Positions 55,424 to 64,000 of a stretch of 64,000 nucleotides of DNA are shown here, in pieces. The notes under the pieces are model-generated. The model was not told the DNA's origin and did not search any database. It saw only the letters and a list, made by a program, of their open reading frames with translations. This DNA is from Metapseudomonas boanensis. GTDB lineage: Bacteria > Pseudomonadota > Gammaproteobacteria > Pseudomonadales > Pseudomonadaceae. The translations under genes and the position numbers were made by a program. Numbering within the stretch: position 1 is the first letter of the stretch; the number at the start of each line of letters is the position of its first letter. The DNA lies in the NCBI RefSeq assembly GCF_018704125.1, contig NZ_JAGTIS010000001.1, forward strand, positions 372,001 to 436,000, given 5' to 3'.

Positions 55424-55541
55424 GAAACCCTCTCGTTGTTGTTGTCGGGTCGGTGGCTGGCCTGGGCGGTTTCGCGGGCAAAGCGCCGCCCGGGCCGCGC
55501 AGTCGCCTGCGCAGCCGTTTCCCTGGCTGGGTTGGGTGTCG

Positions 55542-56888
55542 CTAGTGCGGTAGCTGGACCAGCAGTGCGCTGACCAGGTTGCTGAAGGTGGCCGCCGAAT
55601 CCATGGCGCGGGTGCCGGCGCGGTCCTCGCCGCCAGCGCTGCTGGCGCGCCGGGCCTCGTCGGGGGTGGACGCCAGCTTGACGATCACCAGCTCGCGTCC
55701 GGGGTTGATGTAGATCTTCTGGCCGAAGCGACCGCTGGCCTCGATGGAGTTGTCACCATCGTTCTTCTGGAACCAGTAATTGCGGTAGGCGTAGCCTGGG
55801 CGTCCCGGCGCCAGGTTGCCGCGGGCGAAGACCGCCGCGTCGCCGGGCTCGAAGAGGCTGCGTACCGCCTGGTTGAAGCTGTCGTCCGAAGCCTCGCGGG
55901 CCAGTTCGCGACGCACCAGCTCAGCGAAGCGCGCGGTGTCCCGCAGGTTGCCGCTCATCCCGCCGCTGGCCATCTCGGCACCGAGCTGGTCCACCTGGAC
56001 GTAGGCGTCCTCCTCGGCGAAGCGCGACCAGATGCGTTCTTCCACCAGTTCCGCCCAGGTCTTCCCGGAGATGCGTCGCAGGGCCCAGGCCAGGGCTTCG
56101 GGTGAGCCGTTCTGGTAGAAGAACGGCGGCTTCTCGGTGCCGTCGCCACCCGGCTGGGCCAGCTTGAGGAAGGTGTAGATGTCCTCCGGCATGCCCGGCT
56201 GCCTGGGGATCAGGCCGGTGGCGGCGAAGAGGCCCAGGTCAGGCGGCACCTTCTCCGGGTAGGCCACCGCCACCCGCATGTCGAGGTTGGCGCGCACGCT
56301 GCTCTCGCCGAAGGGCGTGCCTTCCAGCTCCGGCACGTAGCTGGCCAGCCGGGCCTCCGGGTCGAGCTTGCCCTCGGCGATGAACTGCGCGGCTAGCAGG
56401 CCTGTGACCGACTTGGTCATGGAGGCCCAGATGTGCGGCTGGCGGTCGCCGAAGCCATCCAGGTAACGCTCGTAGACCACCCGCCCGCGGTGCAGGACGA
56501 TCAGCCCGTCGGTCACGGTTTGCCGCAGGTAGCGGTCGAGGCTGAGAGATTCGTCACCGGCCTTGAAGGTCAGCGCGCCCAACTCCAGCGGCTGGCCGCT
56601 GGGCAGGGGCAGCGGGGTCCGAGCCCGGGCCAGGTTGCGGGTGGGCGACACCTCGCGGGCATGGGTCATGGACCAGCGCAGGTACGGCGGCAGGAAGGCG
56701 TTGGCTTTGTTCACGCGGAGCTCCGGGGCAGGGGGAAAGCCTTGCATGACGCCGGTGCTGGGCGCGACAGCGGCCGCCTGCGCGGGCAGCAGGGCAGAGG
56801 CGAGCAGGAAGGTGGCGCCCAGCAGCAGGCCGGGGGCTTGCCGCCGGCGCAATGGAGCGGCCGGGGCAGGGGAGGTGCATGGGGTCAT
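55542..56888 (-). CDS. Exported serine hydrolase, class C beta-lactamase family
   Basis: 448-residue precursor with an N-terminal signal peptide (hydrophobic core about 19-36, ending AQAAA). The active-site tetrad S-x-x-K is SMTK (156-159) and the Tyr-x-Asn motif is YQN (258-260). This pattern is shared by AmpC, EstB-type esterases and 6-aminohexanoate-dimer hydrolase; an esterase or amidase in the periplasm is more likely than a beta-lactamase. The ATG at 56888 is selected because it starts a signal peptide. The gene is divergent from a LysR gene. Confidence 0.88.
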   Translation of the reverse strand: MTPCTSPAPAAPLRRRQAPGLLLGATFLLASALLPAQAAAVAPSTGVMQGFPPAPELRVNKANAFLPPYLRWSMTHAREVSPTRNLARARTPLPLPSGQPLELGALTFKAGDESLSLDRYLRQTVTDGLIVLHRGRVVYERYLDGFGDRQPHIWASMTKSVTGLLAAQFIAEGKLDPEARLASYVPELEGTPFGESSVRANLDMRVAVAYPEKVPPDLGLFAATGLIPRQPGMPEDIYTFLKLAQPGGDGTEKPPFFYQNGSPEALAWALRRISGKTWAELVEERIWSRFAEEDAYVQVDQLGAEMASGGMSGNLRDTARFAELVRRELAREASDDSFNQAVRSLFEPGDAAVFARGNLAPGRPGYAYRNYWFQKNDGDNSIEASGRFGQKIYINPGRELVIVKLASTPDEARRASSAGGEDRAGTRAMDSAATFSNLVSALLVQLPH

Positions 56889-56937
56889 TGTTGTTATCCC
56901 ATTGGGCAGGTTCGGGCCGGGGGCCTTTTTTCGGATG

Positions 56938-56957
56938 CTATGCGGGGCCTGGCATAG
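56938..56957. promoter_or_regulatory. Inverted repeat in the hydrolase/LysR divergent region
   Basis: CTATGC-GGGGCCTG-GCATAG is a perfect 6-8-6 dyad midway between the divergent hydrolase and LysR genes. LysR proteins commonly bind such interrupted palindromes next to their own gene. Confidence 0.5.
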
Positions 56958-57005
56958 ATACAATGAACCACTTTGGCAAAAGTCATAACCAGGAGGAATG
57001 CCCCC

Positions 57006-57929
57006 TTGGATACCCGCGATCTCGAATATGTCATCTGCGTCCGCCAAAGCGGCTCCATTGGCAAGGCAGCGGAGATGTTAGGGATATCCCAGCCCGCCCT
57101 GACTAAAGCTGTAAGACGAGTTGAAGAGCAATTGGGATTGCAGCTTTTCGAGCGGGTTCCCCAGGGCATGCGGCCAACGCATGCAGGTGAGCTTTTTCTG
57201 AAACGTGCGCAGAAACTGCATCGCGACTTTGATGACGCCATGGCGGAAGTACGTTGTCTGCGGACGGGGGAGCAAGGCGTCGTGCGTATAGGCTATTCGC
57301 TTACCTTCCCCGATGAGCTGTTGCATGCCGCCTGCAGGCGCCTGATACGCGAGCGCCCGTCGGCCAAGCTCAAGCTCTGCTGCAGGATGGCTCAGGAACT
57401 GCTGAGCGCTTTGCGCGCCGGTGAGCTGGACATTGTGTTCGTGCCTATTCGGGCAACCGAACCGGAACTGGACATCCAGCCGCTGTACCGGGACCGGCTG
57501 GTCGTCGCAGCTGACGCGGCCCATCCGCTCTGCCAGAGGAAGGGGCTGCATCTGGAGGACCTCAAGGGCGAAGACTGGGCGCTTCCCGCAGGGCATATCA
57601 CGGTGCGGGTGATGCTCGAGGAGGCGTTCCGCCAGCGAGGGTTGCCAGCGCCATCTGTTCGCGTCGAGGCGGACTTCAGCAGCTCCAACTCTTACCAACT
57701 GATCGCTGGCAGTCGGATTCTGACCCTCGCCCGATTTAGCCGTGAGTTTTTGGCAACTGGGCTGGCCGCACTGGACCTGGCTCCCGGCGAGCTTGATTTG
57801 AATCGCAACGTGGGAATGGTCACCCGTACCAACGGATTCCTGTCACCTGTGTGTTGCCGGGTAATCGAGCTGTTCAAGGAAGAGATCGCCAAGGGGCACT
57901 TTGGGCTGGACGCGACTTCTCGGATGTAA
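57006..57929 (+). CDS. LysR family transcriptional regulator
   Basis: 307-residue LysR protein with N-terminal winged helix (DTRDLEYVICVRQSGSIGKAAEMLGISQPALTKAVRR region) and effector domain. It appears to start with TTG at 57006, 9 bases after a perfect AGGAGG; no in-frame ATG is available and the earlier TTG at 56973 has no ribosome binding site. It is divergent from the serine hydrolase gene with a palindrome between them, so it probably regulates that gene, and perhaps the whole catabolic locus. Confidence 0.9.
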   Translation: MDTRDLEYVICVRQSGSIGKAAEMLGISQPALTKAVRRVEEQLGLQLFERVPQGMRPTHAGELFLKRAQKLHRDFDDAMAEVRCLRTGEQGVVRIGYSLTFPDELLHAACRRLIRERPSAKLKLCCRMAQELLSALRAGELDIVFVPIRATEPELDIQPLYRDRLVVAADAAHPLCQRKGLHLEDLKGEDWALPAGHITVRVMLEEAFRQRGLPAPSVRVEADFSSSNSYQLIAGSRILTLARFSREFLATGLAALDLAPGELDLNRNVGMVTRTNGFLSPVCCRVIELFKEEIAKGHFGLDATSRM

Positions 57930-57986
57930 CCCGCGTGCCAGCGGAAACTTCCCTGGCAGGATCGGTAATCCGCTCACATAAAGGAG

Positions 57987-58012
57987 AGGCGGCTCTCTCT
58001 GAGCCGCCCTTT
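57987..58012 (+). terminator. Terminator after the LysR gene
   Basis: GGCGGCTC-TCTCT-GAGCCGCC forms an 8-bp stem with a short T run after it, between the LysR gene and the convergent thiolase gene. Confidence 0.6.
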
Positions 58013-58065
58013 CGGGACTTGGTGCTTGCCTGCTCGCCTTGTGCAGAACTTCGGCAAGCGATACG

Positions 58066-59250
58066 TCAGAGCACTTCGAACAGGCCGGCGGCACCCATGC
58101 CGCCGCCCACACACATGGTCACCACCACGTATTTCACGCCGCGACGCTTGCCCTCCAGGAGGGCATGGCCGACCATGCGCGCGCCGCTCATGCCGTAGGG
58201 GTGGCCGATGGCGATGGCGCCGCCGTTGACGTTGAGCCGGGCAGGGTCAATGTCGAGCCGCTCGGCGCTGTAGAGCACCTGGCAGGCAAAGGCTTCGTTG
58301 AGTTCCCAGAGGCCAATGTCATCCACCCCCAGGCCATGCTGGCGGAGCAGCTTGGGTATGGCGAACACCGGGCCTATGCCCATTTCCTCGGGCGCCAGCC
58401 CCGCGACGGCGATGCCGCGATACAGGCCCAGTGGTGTGATGCCGCGAGCGGCGGCCAGGGAGCCGTTCATCAGCACGCAGGCACTCGCGCCATCGGAGAG
58501 TTGGCTGGCGTTACCGGCGGTGATGCTGCCGCCCTCGACCACCGGCTTGAGCCGGGTCAGGTCTTCCAGCACCGTCTGCGGCCGGTTGCCCTCGTCGCGG
58601 GATAGGGTCACCTCCTCGTAGCTCACCGCGCCGCTGTCCTTGTCGACCAGTTTCTTGCGCGCGCTGACCGGTACGATCTCACCGTCGAACAGGCCCGCGG
58701 CCTGGGCTTCGGCGGTACGCTGCTGTGACTGCAGGGCATAGGCGTCCTGCGCTTCGCGGCTGATGCCGTAACGTCGGGCGACTAGCTCGGCGGTCTGCAG
58801 CATCGGCATGTAAGCGTGCTCGGCCTGACGCACCACATTGGCGTCGTAGTCGCTGGCTGCCCATTGCACATGGGCATTCTGCACCAGGCTGATCTGCTCT
58901 TGGCCGGCGCCGACGGTGACCTGCATGCCGTCGACCATGATCTGTTTGGCGGCGATGGAGATCGCCATCAGGCCGGAGGCGCACTGGCGGTCGATGGTCT
59001 GGCCGCTGACCGTCAGCGGCAGGCCGGCGGCCAACAGCGACAGGCGCGCCAGGTTGGTGGAGGCGGTTCCGCCCTGCATGGCGGTGCCCATCACCACGTC
59101 GTCGATCTCGCCCGTCTCGATTCCGGCGCGTTGCACGGCGGCGCGGATGGCGATGGCGCCCATCGAGGGTGACTTGAGCTCGTTGAACGCGCCGCGGAAG
59201 GCCTTGGCGATTGGCGTGCGTGCGGTGGAAACGATCACGGCATCTTGCAT
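58066..59250 (-). CDS. Thiolase (acetyl-CoA C-acyltransferase)
   Basis: 394-residue thiolase, the last step of a beta-oxidation round: 3-oxoacyl-CoA is cleaved with CoA. The nucleophilic Cys is in [11 protein letters not shown] (about 86-96). The second active-site region is [17 protein letters not shown] and the acid/base Cys is in [15 protein letters not shown]. It is the distal gene of the leftward unit beginning with the 3-hydroxyacyl-CoA dehydrogenase. Confidence 0.95.
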   Translation of the reverse strand: MQDAVIVSTARTPIAKAFRGAFNELKSPSMGAIAIRAAVQRAGIETGEIDDVVMGTAMQGGTASTNLARLSLLAAGLPLTVSGQTIDRQCASGLMAISIAAKQIMVDGMQVTVGAGQEQISLVQNAHVQWAASDYDANVVRQAEHAYMPMLQTAELVARRYGISREAQDAYALQSQQRTAEAQAAGLFDGEIVPVSARKKLVDKDSGAVSYEEVTLSRDEGNRPQTVLEDLTRLKPVVEGGSITAGNASQLSDGASACVLMNGSLAAARGITPLGLYRGIAVAGLAPEEMGIGPVFAIPKLLRQHGLGVDDIGLWELNEAFACQVLYSAERLDIDPARLNVNGGAIAIGHPYGMSGARMVGHALLEGKRRGVKYVVVTMCVGGGMGAAGLFEVL

Positions 59251-59267
59251 GTCGAACTCCTTGTGGG

Positions 59268-59702
59268 TCAGTTGTGCAGCAGACGGGCCAGAGCCGCGCG
59301 CTGTGCCATTGGAATGGGAATCGGGCGCTGGTCGACCCGGTCGACGAATACGTGGACGAAATGCCCGACGGCGCAGGCGTTGCGCTCACCGGCCTTGAAG
59401 ATGGCCAGCTCGTAGTGCACCGAGCTGTTGCCGAGCCGGGCCACGCGCAGGCCCACCTCGATGTGCTCGGGGAAGGCGATGGAGTTGAAGTAGTCGCAGG
59501 ATGAGCTGACGACGAAGGCGATGGTTTCGCCCTCATGGATGTCTAGGCGACCCTGTTCGATCAGGTAGGTATTCACCGCGCTGTCGAAGTAGCTGTAATA
59601 GACGACGTTGTTGACGTGGCCGTAGATATCGTTGTCGTGCCAGCGGGTGCCGAGTGTCTGGAACCAGGCGTAATCGGCACGCTGGTGTTGTGCGGGTTGC
59701 AT
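59268..59702 (-). CDS. 4-hydroxybenzoyl-CoA thioesterase family hotdog protein
   Basis: 144-residue hotdog-fold thioesterase. The active-site segment [21 protein letters not shown] (22-42) contains the Asp typical of the 4HBT/YbgC group. It may release a free acid or recycle CoA in the pathway encoded around it. It lies 17 bases upstream of the thiolase gene and 45 bases downstream of the alcohol dehydrogenase gene on the same strand. Confidence 0.92.
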   Translation of the reverse strand: MQPAQHQRADYAWFQTLGTRWHDNDIYGHVNNVVYYSYFDSAVNTYLIEQGRLDIHEGETIAFVVSSSCDYFNSIAFPEHIEVGLRVARLGNSSVHYELAIFKAGERNACAVGHFVHVFVDRVDQRPIPIPMAQRAALARLLHN

Positions 59703-59747
59703 GGTGGCTCCTGGCGTCCACCCCTGCTGGGCGGATGGTGTTGGGGT

Positions 59748-60911
59748 TCAGTAGGCGGCCTGGTAGATGGCGAGGGCGTCGGCCTCGCTCACCTCGCGCG
59801 GGTTGTTGACCAGCAGGCGTTGCTGGTGCAGGGCATCGCGCGCCAAGGTCGGCAGTGCCGCTTCCGGGACGCCGGCATCGCGCAGCCGGCTGGGCAGGCC
59901 ACAACGTGGACCGAGCGCGGCCAGCTCGGCAATGAACTGCTCGCAGAGCGATGCCGCATCGCCGGGCCGCAGGCGTGCCCCGAGCAGTAGGGGGGCCAAA
60001 TCGGCATACAGTGGCATTGCAAGCGGAGCATTGAAGCGCGCCACCTCGGGCAGTACCAAGGAATTGGACAGCCCATGGGGTATGTGGAAGTGCCCGCCCA
60101 GCGGGTAGGCCAGGGCATGCACCGCCGCCACTGGCGCGTTGGCGAAGGCCTGTCCGGCCAGGCAGGCGCCGAGCAGCATGGCCTGGCGGGCCCGCACGTC
60201 GCCGCCGTTGTGCACCGCTTCGTCCAGGTTGCCGGCCAGCAGGCGGAGGGCCTCGCGGGCCAGTAGGTCGGACAGCGGGTTTTTCTTCAGGCGGCTGGTG
60301 TAGGCCTCGATGGCATGCACCATGGCATCAATGCCGGTTGCAGCGGTGACCGTTGGCGGCAGGCCGAGGATCAGTCCGGCGTCGAGCAGGGCCAGGTCCG
60401 GCAGCAGCACGGGCGACACCACACCCAGCTTGGTGGACTCGCCAGTGGAAACAATGGCGATGGGCGTCACCTCCGAGCCTGTGCCGGCGGTGGTCGGCAC
60501 CTGGATCAGCGGCAGGCGCGGACCGCGGGCTTGGCCGACGCCGTACAGCTCGCCGAGCGATTGGCCGCAGCCTGGATGGGCGAGCAGCGCCACCAGCTTG
60601 GCCACATCCAGCGAACTGCCGCCGCCGAAGCCAACGACCAGTTCGGCCTCCAGCTCGCGGGCGCGTTCCACTGCCGCCTGCACGATGATTTCAGGAGGAT
60701 CGGCGATCACCTGGTCGAATACCTGCACGCTCAGTCCGGCGCTGGCGAAGCCTGGCAGTACATCGTCGAGCAGGCCGAAACGGGCGATGCCGAGGTCGGT
60801 GACAATCAGTACCCGGCGAGCGCCGCGCTCGCGGCACAGTTCGGCCAGGCGTGTGCTGGCGCCGGATTCGCAGAGAATCTGCGCAGTCGTGGCGAAACTG
60901 AACGGCTGCAT
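59748..60911 (-). CDS. Iron-type (group III) alcohol dehydrogenase
   Basis: 387-residue NAD(P)-dependent metal alcohol dehydrogenase. The dinucleotide motif GFGGGSSLDVAK (about 94-105) and TTAGTGSEVT (139-148) bind cofactor. Metal ligands are in DAMVHAIEA, HALAYPLGGHFHIPHG (His repeated as in the family signature). It can oxidise a primary or secondary alcohol to aldehyde or ketone. In this context it could handle an alcohol freed by the sulfatase or the hydrolase. The ATG at 60911 begins MQPFSFATTAQILCESG. Confidence 0.92.
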   Translation of the reverse strand: MQPFSFATTAQILCESGASTRLAELCRERGARRVLIVTDLGIARFGLLDDVLPGFASAGLSVQVFDQVIADPPEIIVQAAVERARELEAELVVGFGGGSSLDVAKLVALLAHPGCGQSLGELYGVGQARGPRLPLIQVPTTAGTGSEVTPIAIVSTGESTKLGVVSPVLLPDLALLDAGLILGLPPTVTAATGIDAMVHAIEAYTSRLKKNPLSDLLAREALRLLAGNLDEAVHNGGDVRARQAMLLGACLAGQAFANAPVAAVHALAYPLGGHFHIPHGLSNSLVLPEVARFNAPLAMPLYADLAPLLLGARLRPGDAASLCEQFIAELAALGPRCGLPSRLRDAGVPEAALPTLARDALHQQRLLVNNPREVSEADALAIYQAAY

Positions 60912-60972
60912 GAAGCTTCCTCGTGTTGTTGTGCGCTGGTGAGCGGCCCGGACACGCCGGGCCGGGGGCGGG

Positions 60973-62759
<1,787 letters not shown>

Positions 62760-62763
<4 letters not shown>

Positions 62764-63998
62764 GCCTGGCCCTCCTGTACGGCAGCAAAGCACTGGCCGG
62801 CGGCGGCCAGCCGTTCGATTAGCGGTGCCGGTCGCCATCTGGCGCCGTGCCGCGCTTCCAGGGTGCGCAGGCGATCGAGGATTGCCGGCACACCTTCGCT
62901 GTCGGCCCAGGCCATCGGACCGGCCTTGTCGGCGGGGAAGCCGTAGCCATTCAGGTACACGAGGTCGATGTCGTGGCTGCTGGCGGCGATATTCCCTTCG
63001 AGGATCTTCGCACCTTCGTTGATCAGGGCCAGCAGGCAGCGCGTCTGGATTTCCGCGTTGCTCACCGGTCGTCGAACGAAGCCGAGACGGGTGGACTCCA
63101 CCTCGACCAGGCGATCGACTTCAGCATCCGACTGCGCCTCGCGGCTGCCCGACGCGTAGCGGTAGTAGCCCATCCCGGACTTCTGGCCGAATCGGCCGAG
63201 TTCGCAGAGACGGTTGTCAACCTGCACCGTGGGTTCGTCCTGGCCTTTGCCGGCCAGTCCGCGAGTGCGCCACTCCAGATCGATGCCCACCACGTCGTAC
63301 ATGCGGAACGGTCCCATGGCGAAGCCGAAGGTCTGGAGCGCGCCGTCAACCTGGGCTGGCAGGGCACCTTCGAGCAGCATTAGCCGCGCTTCCTTCACAT
63401 AGGTGCGCAACATGCGGTTGCCGATGAAGCCTTCGCAGTTGCCGGCGACCACGCAGACCTTGCCGATACGTTCGCCCAGGGCCCGGGCTGCCTGCAGCAC
63501 GGCGGGTGCGGTATGGGCGCCGCGCACGATCTCCAGCAGCTTCATGATGTGTGCTGGGCTGAAGAAGTGCAGGCCCAGCACTTGCTCGGGCCGCGCGGTG
63601 ACGGCTGCGATGGCGTCGATGTCCAGTGCCGAGGTGTTGCTGGCGAGGATCGCCGAGGGTTTCAGAGTGGCATCCAGGGTTCGGAAGATCTGCTGCTTGA
63701 GCTCGAGGTTTTCGTACACCGCCTCGATCACAAGATCCGCCGCGGCCAGCGCCGCATAGTCGCTGACCGGTTTCACATAGGCCCTGCGCCGGTTGACCTC
63801 GTCCGCTCCGATGCGGCCCTTGGTTATGTCATGCGCCCAGGTGTCCTCGATCATGCGCAGGCCTTGTTCGAGCATCTGCGGGTTGTTGTCTAGCCACAGC
63901 ACGGGAATCCCGGCGTTAGCCAAGCTGATGACGATGCCCCGGCCCATGGTGCCGGCGCCGATGACGGCGGCCTGCTGCAGGTTGAACGCATTGCTCAT
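62760..63998 (-). CDS. 3-hydroxyacyl-CoA dehydrogenase
   Basis: 412-residue NAD-dependent enzyme oxidising 3-hydroxyacyl-CoA to 3-oxoacyl-CoA. The Rossmann motif is AVIGAGTMGRGI (11-22); the catalytic His region is LGLHFFSPAHIMKLLE (133-148) with NRMLRTYVKEA. It is a stand-alone dehydrogenase, not fused to a crotonase domain as in FadB. It is the first gene of the visible leftward unit; the ATG at 63998 lies 2 bases from the window edge, so upstream genes such as a hydratase may lie outside. Confidence 0.94.
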
Positions 63999-64000
63999 GC

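Noticed and set aside
55542-56888. Beta-lactam resistance gene
   Set aside because: The SxxK/YxN hydrolase is in a catabolic context, is not AmpC-like over its length as far as I can see, and related proteins are mostly esterases or amidases.

Overview
This 64 kb window is a GC-rich gammaproteobacterial chromosome, almost certainly a Pseudomonas of the P. aeruginosa lineage. The diagnostic genes are an oprI lipoprotein nearly identical to the P. aeruginosa one, a lipA-lifO lipase/foldase pair, sagS- and ospR-like regulators, tpm and CysB. No tool was run. Remarks on PAO1 gene order are from memory and marked as such.

Region 1 (1-13.4 kb) is core. It holds DoxX; the secreted lipase and its foldase behind a visible sigma-54-type promoter; thpR; greB; an ABC exporter pair divergent from tesA; an L,D-transpeptidase; oprI; and a class I DAHP synthase. 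Region 2 (13.5-26 kb) covers sulfur and aromatic metabolism: a PilZ protein, a thioredoxin-like protein, a KPR-like reductase, a 5'-nucleotidase, a universal stress protein, cysB, cysH, thrH, pabB, a decayed MalT-like LuxR regulator, a class II DAHP synthase, a SpeE-like methyltransferase fold and a crotonase. Region 3 (26-40.4 kb) covers stress and repair: a DEAD-box helicase, a DODA-type dioxygenase, tpm, htpX, an AlaA-like aminotransferase, msrB, gpx-ospR (behind overlapping palindromes), a SagS-like hybrid kinase, a DUF815 ATPase, a free-methionine sulfoxide reductase, a GST, and two tandem tRNA-Glu/tRNA-Gly pairs.

Region 4 (40.4-64 kb) looks accessory. It begins at the tRNA-Gly genes, a known integration hotspot for ICEclc/PAGI-2-type elements, followed by a frameshifted, truncated IS110-family remnant. 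Then come a secreted alkylsulfatase (SdsA-like), a DUF1254 protein, two DUF202 membrane proteins, LysR regulators, an MFS permease, an acyl-CoA dehydrogenase with an acyl-CoA synthetase, a DUF1329/DUF1302 envelope pair, a serine hydrolase, and a leftward run of thiolase, thioesterase, iron-type alcohol dehydrogenase, acyl-CoA dehydrogenase and 3-hydroxyacyl-CoA dehydrogenase. The parts suggest a catabolic locus: a sulfate or carboxylic ester is cleaved outside the cytoplasm, the hydrophobic alcohol or acid is taken up, oxidised and activated to a CoA thioester, and degraded by beta-oxidation-like steps. The substrate is not evident. This is the best candidate in the window for an undescribed system. 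No CRISPR array, prophage or intact integrative element was seen.
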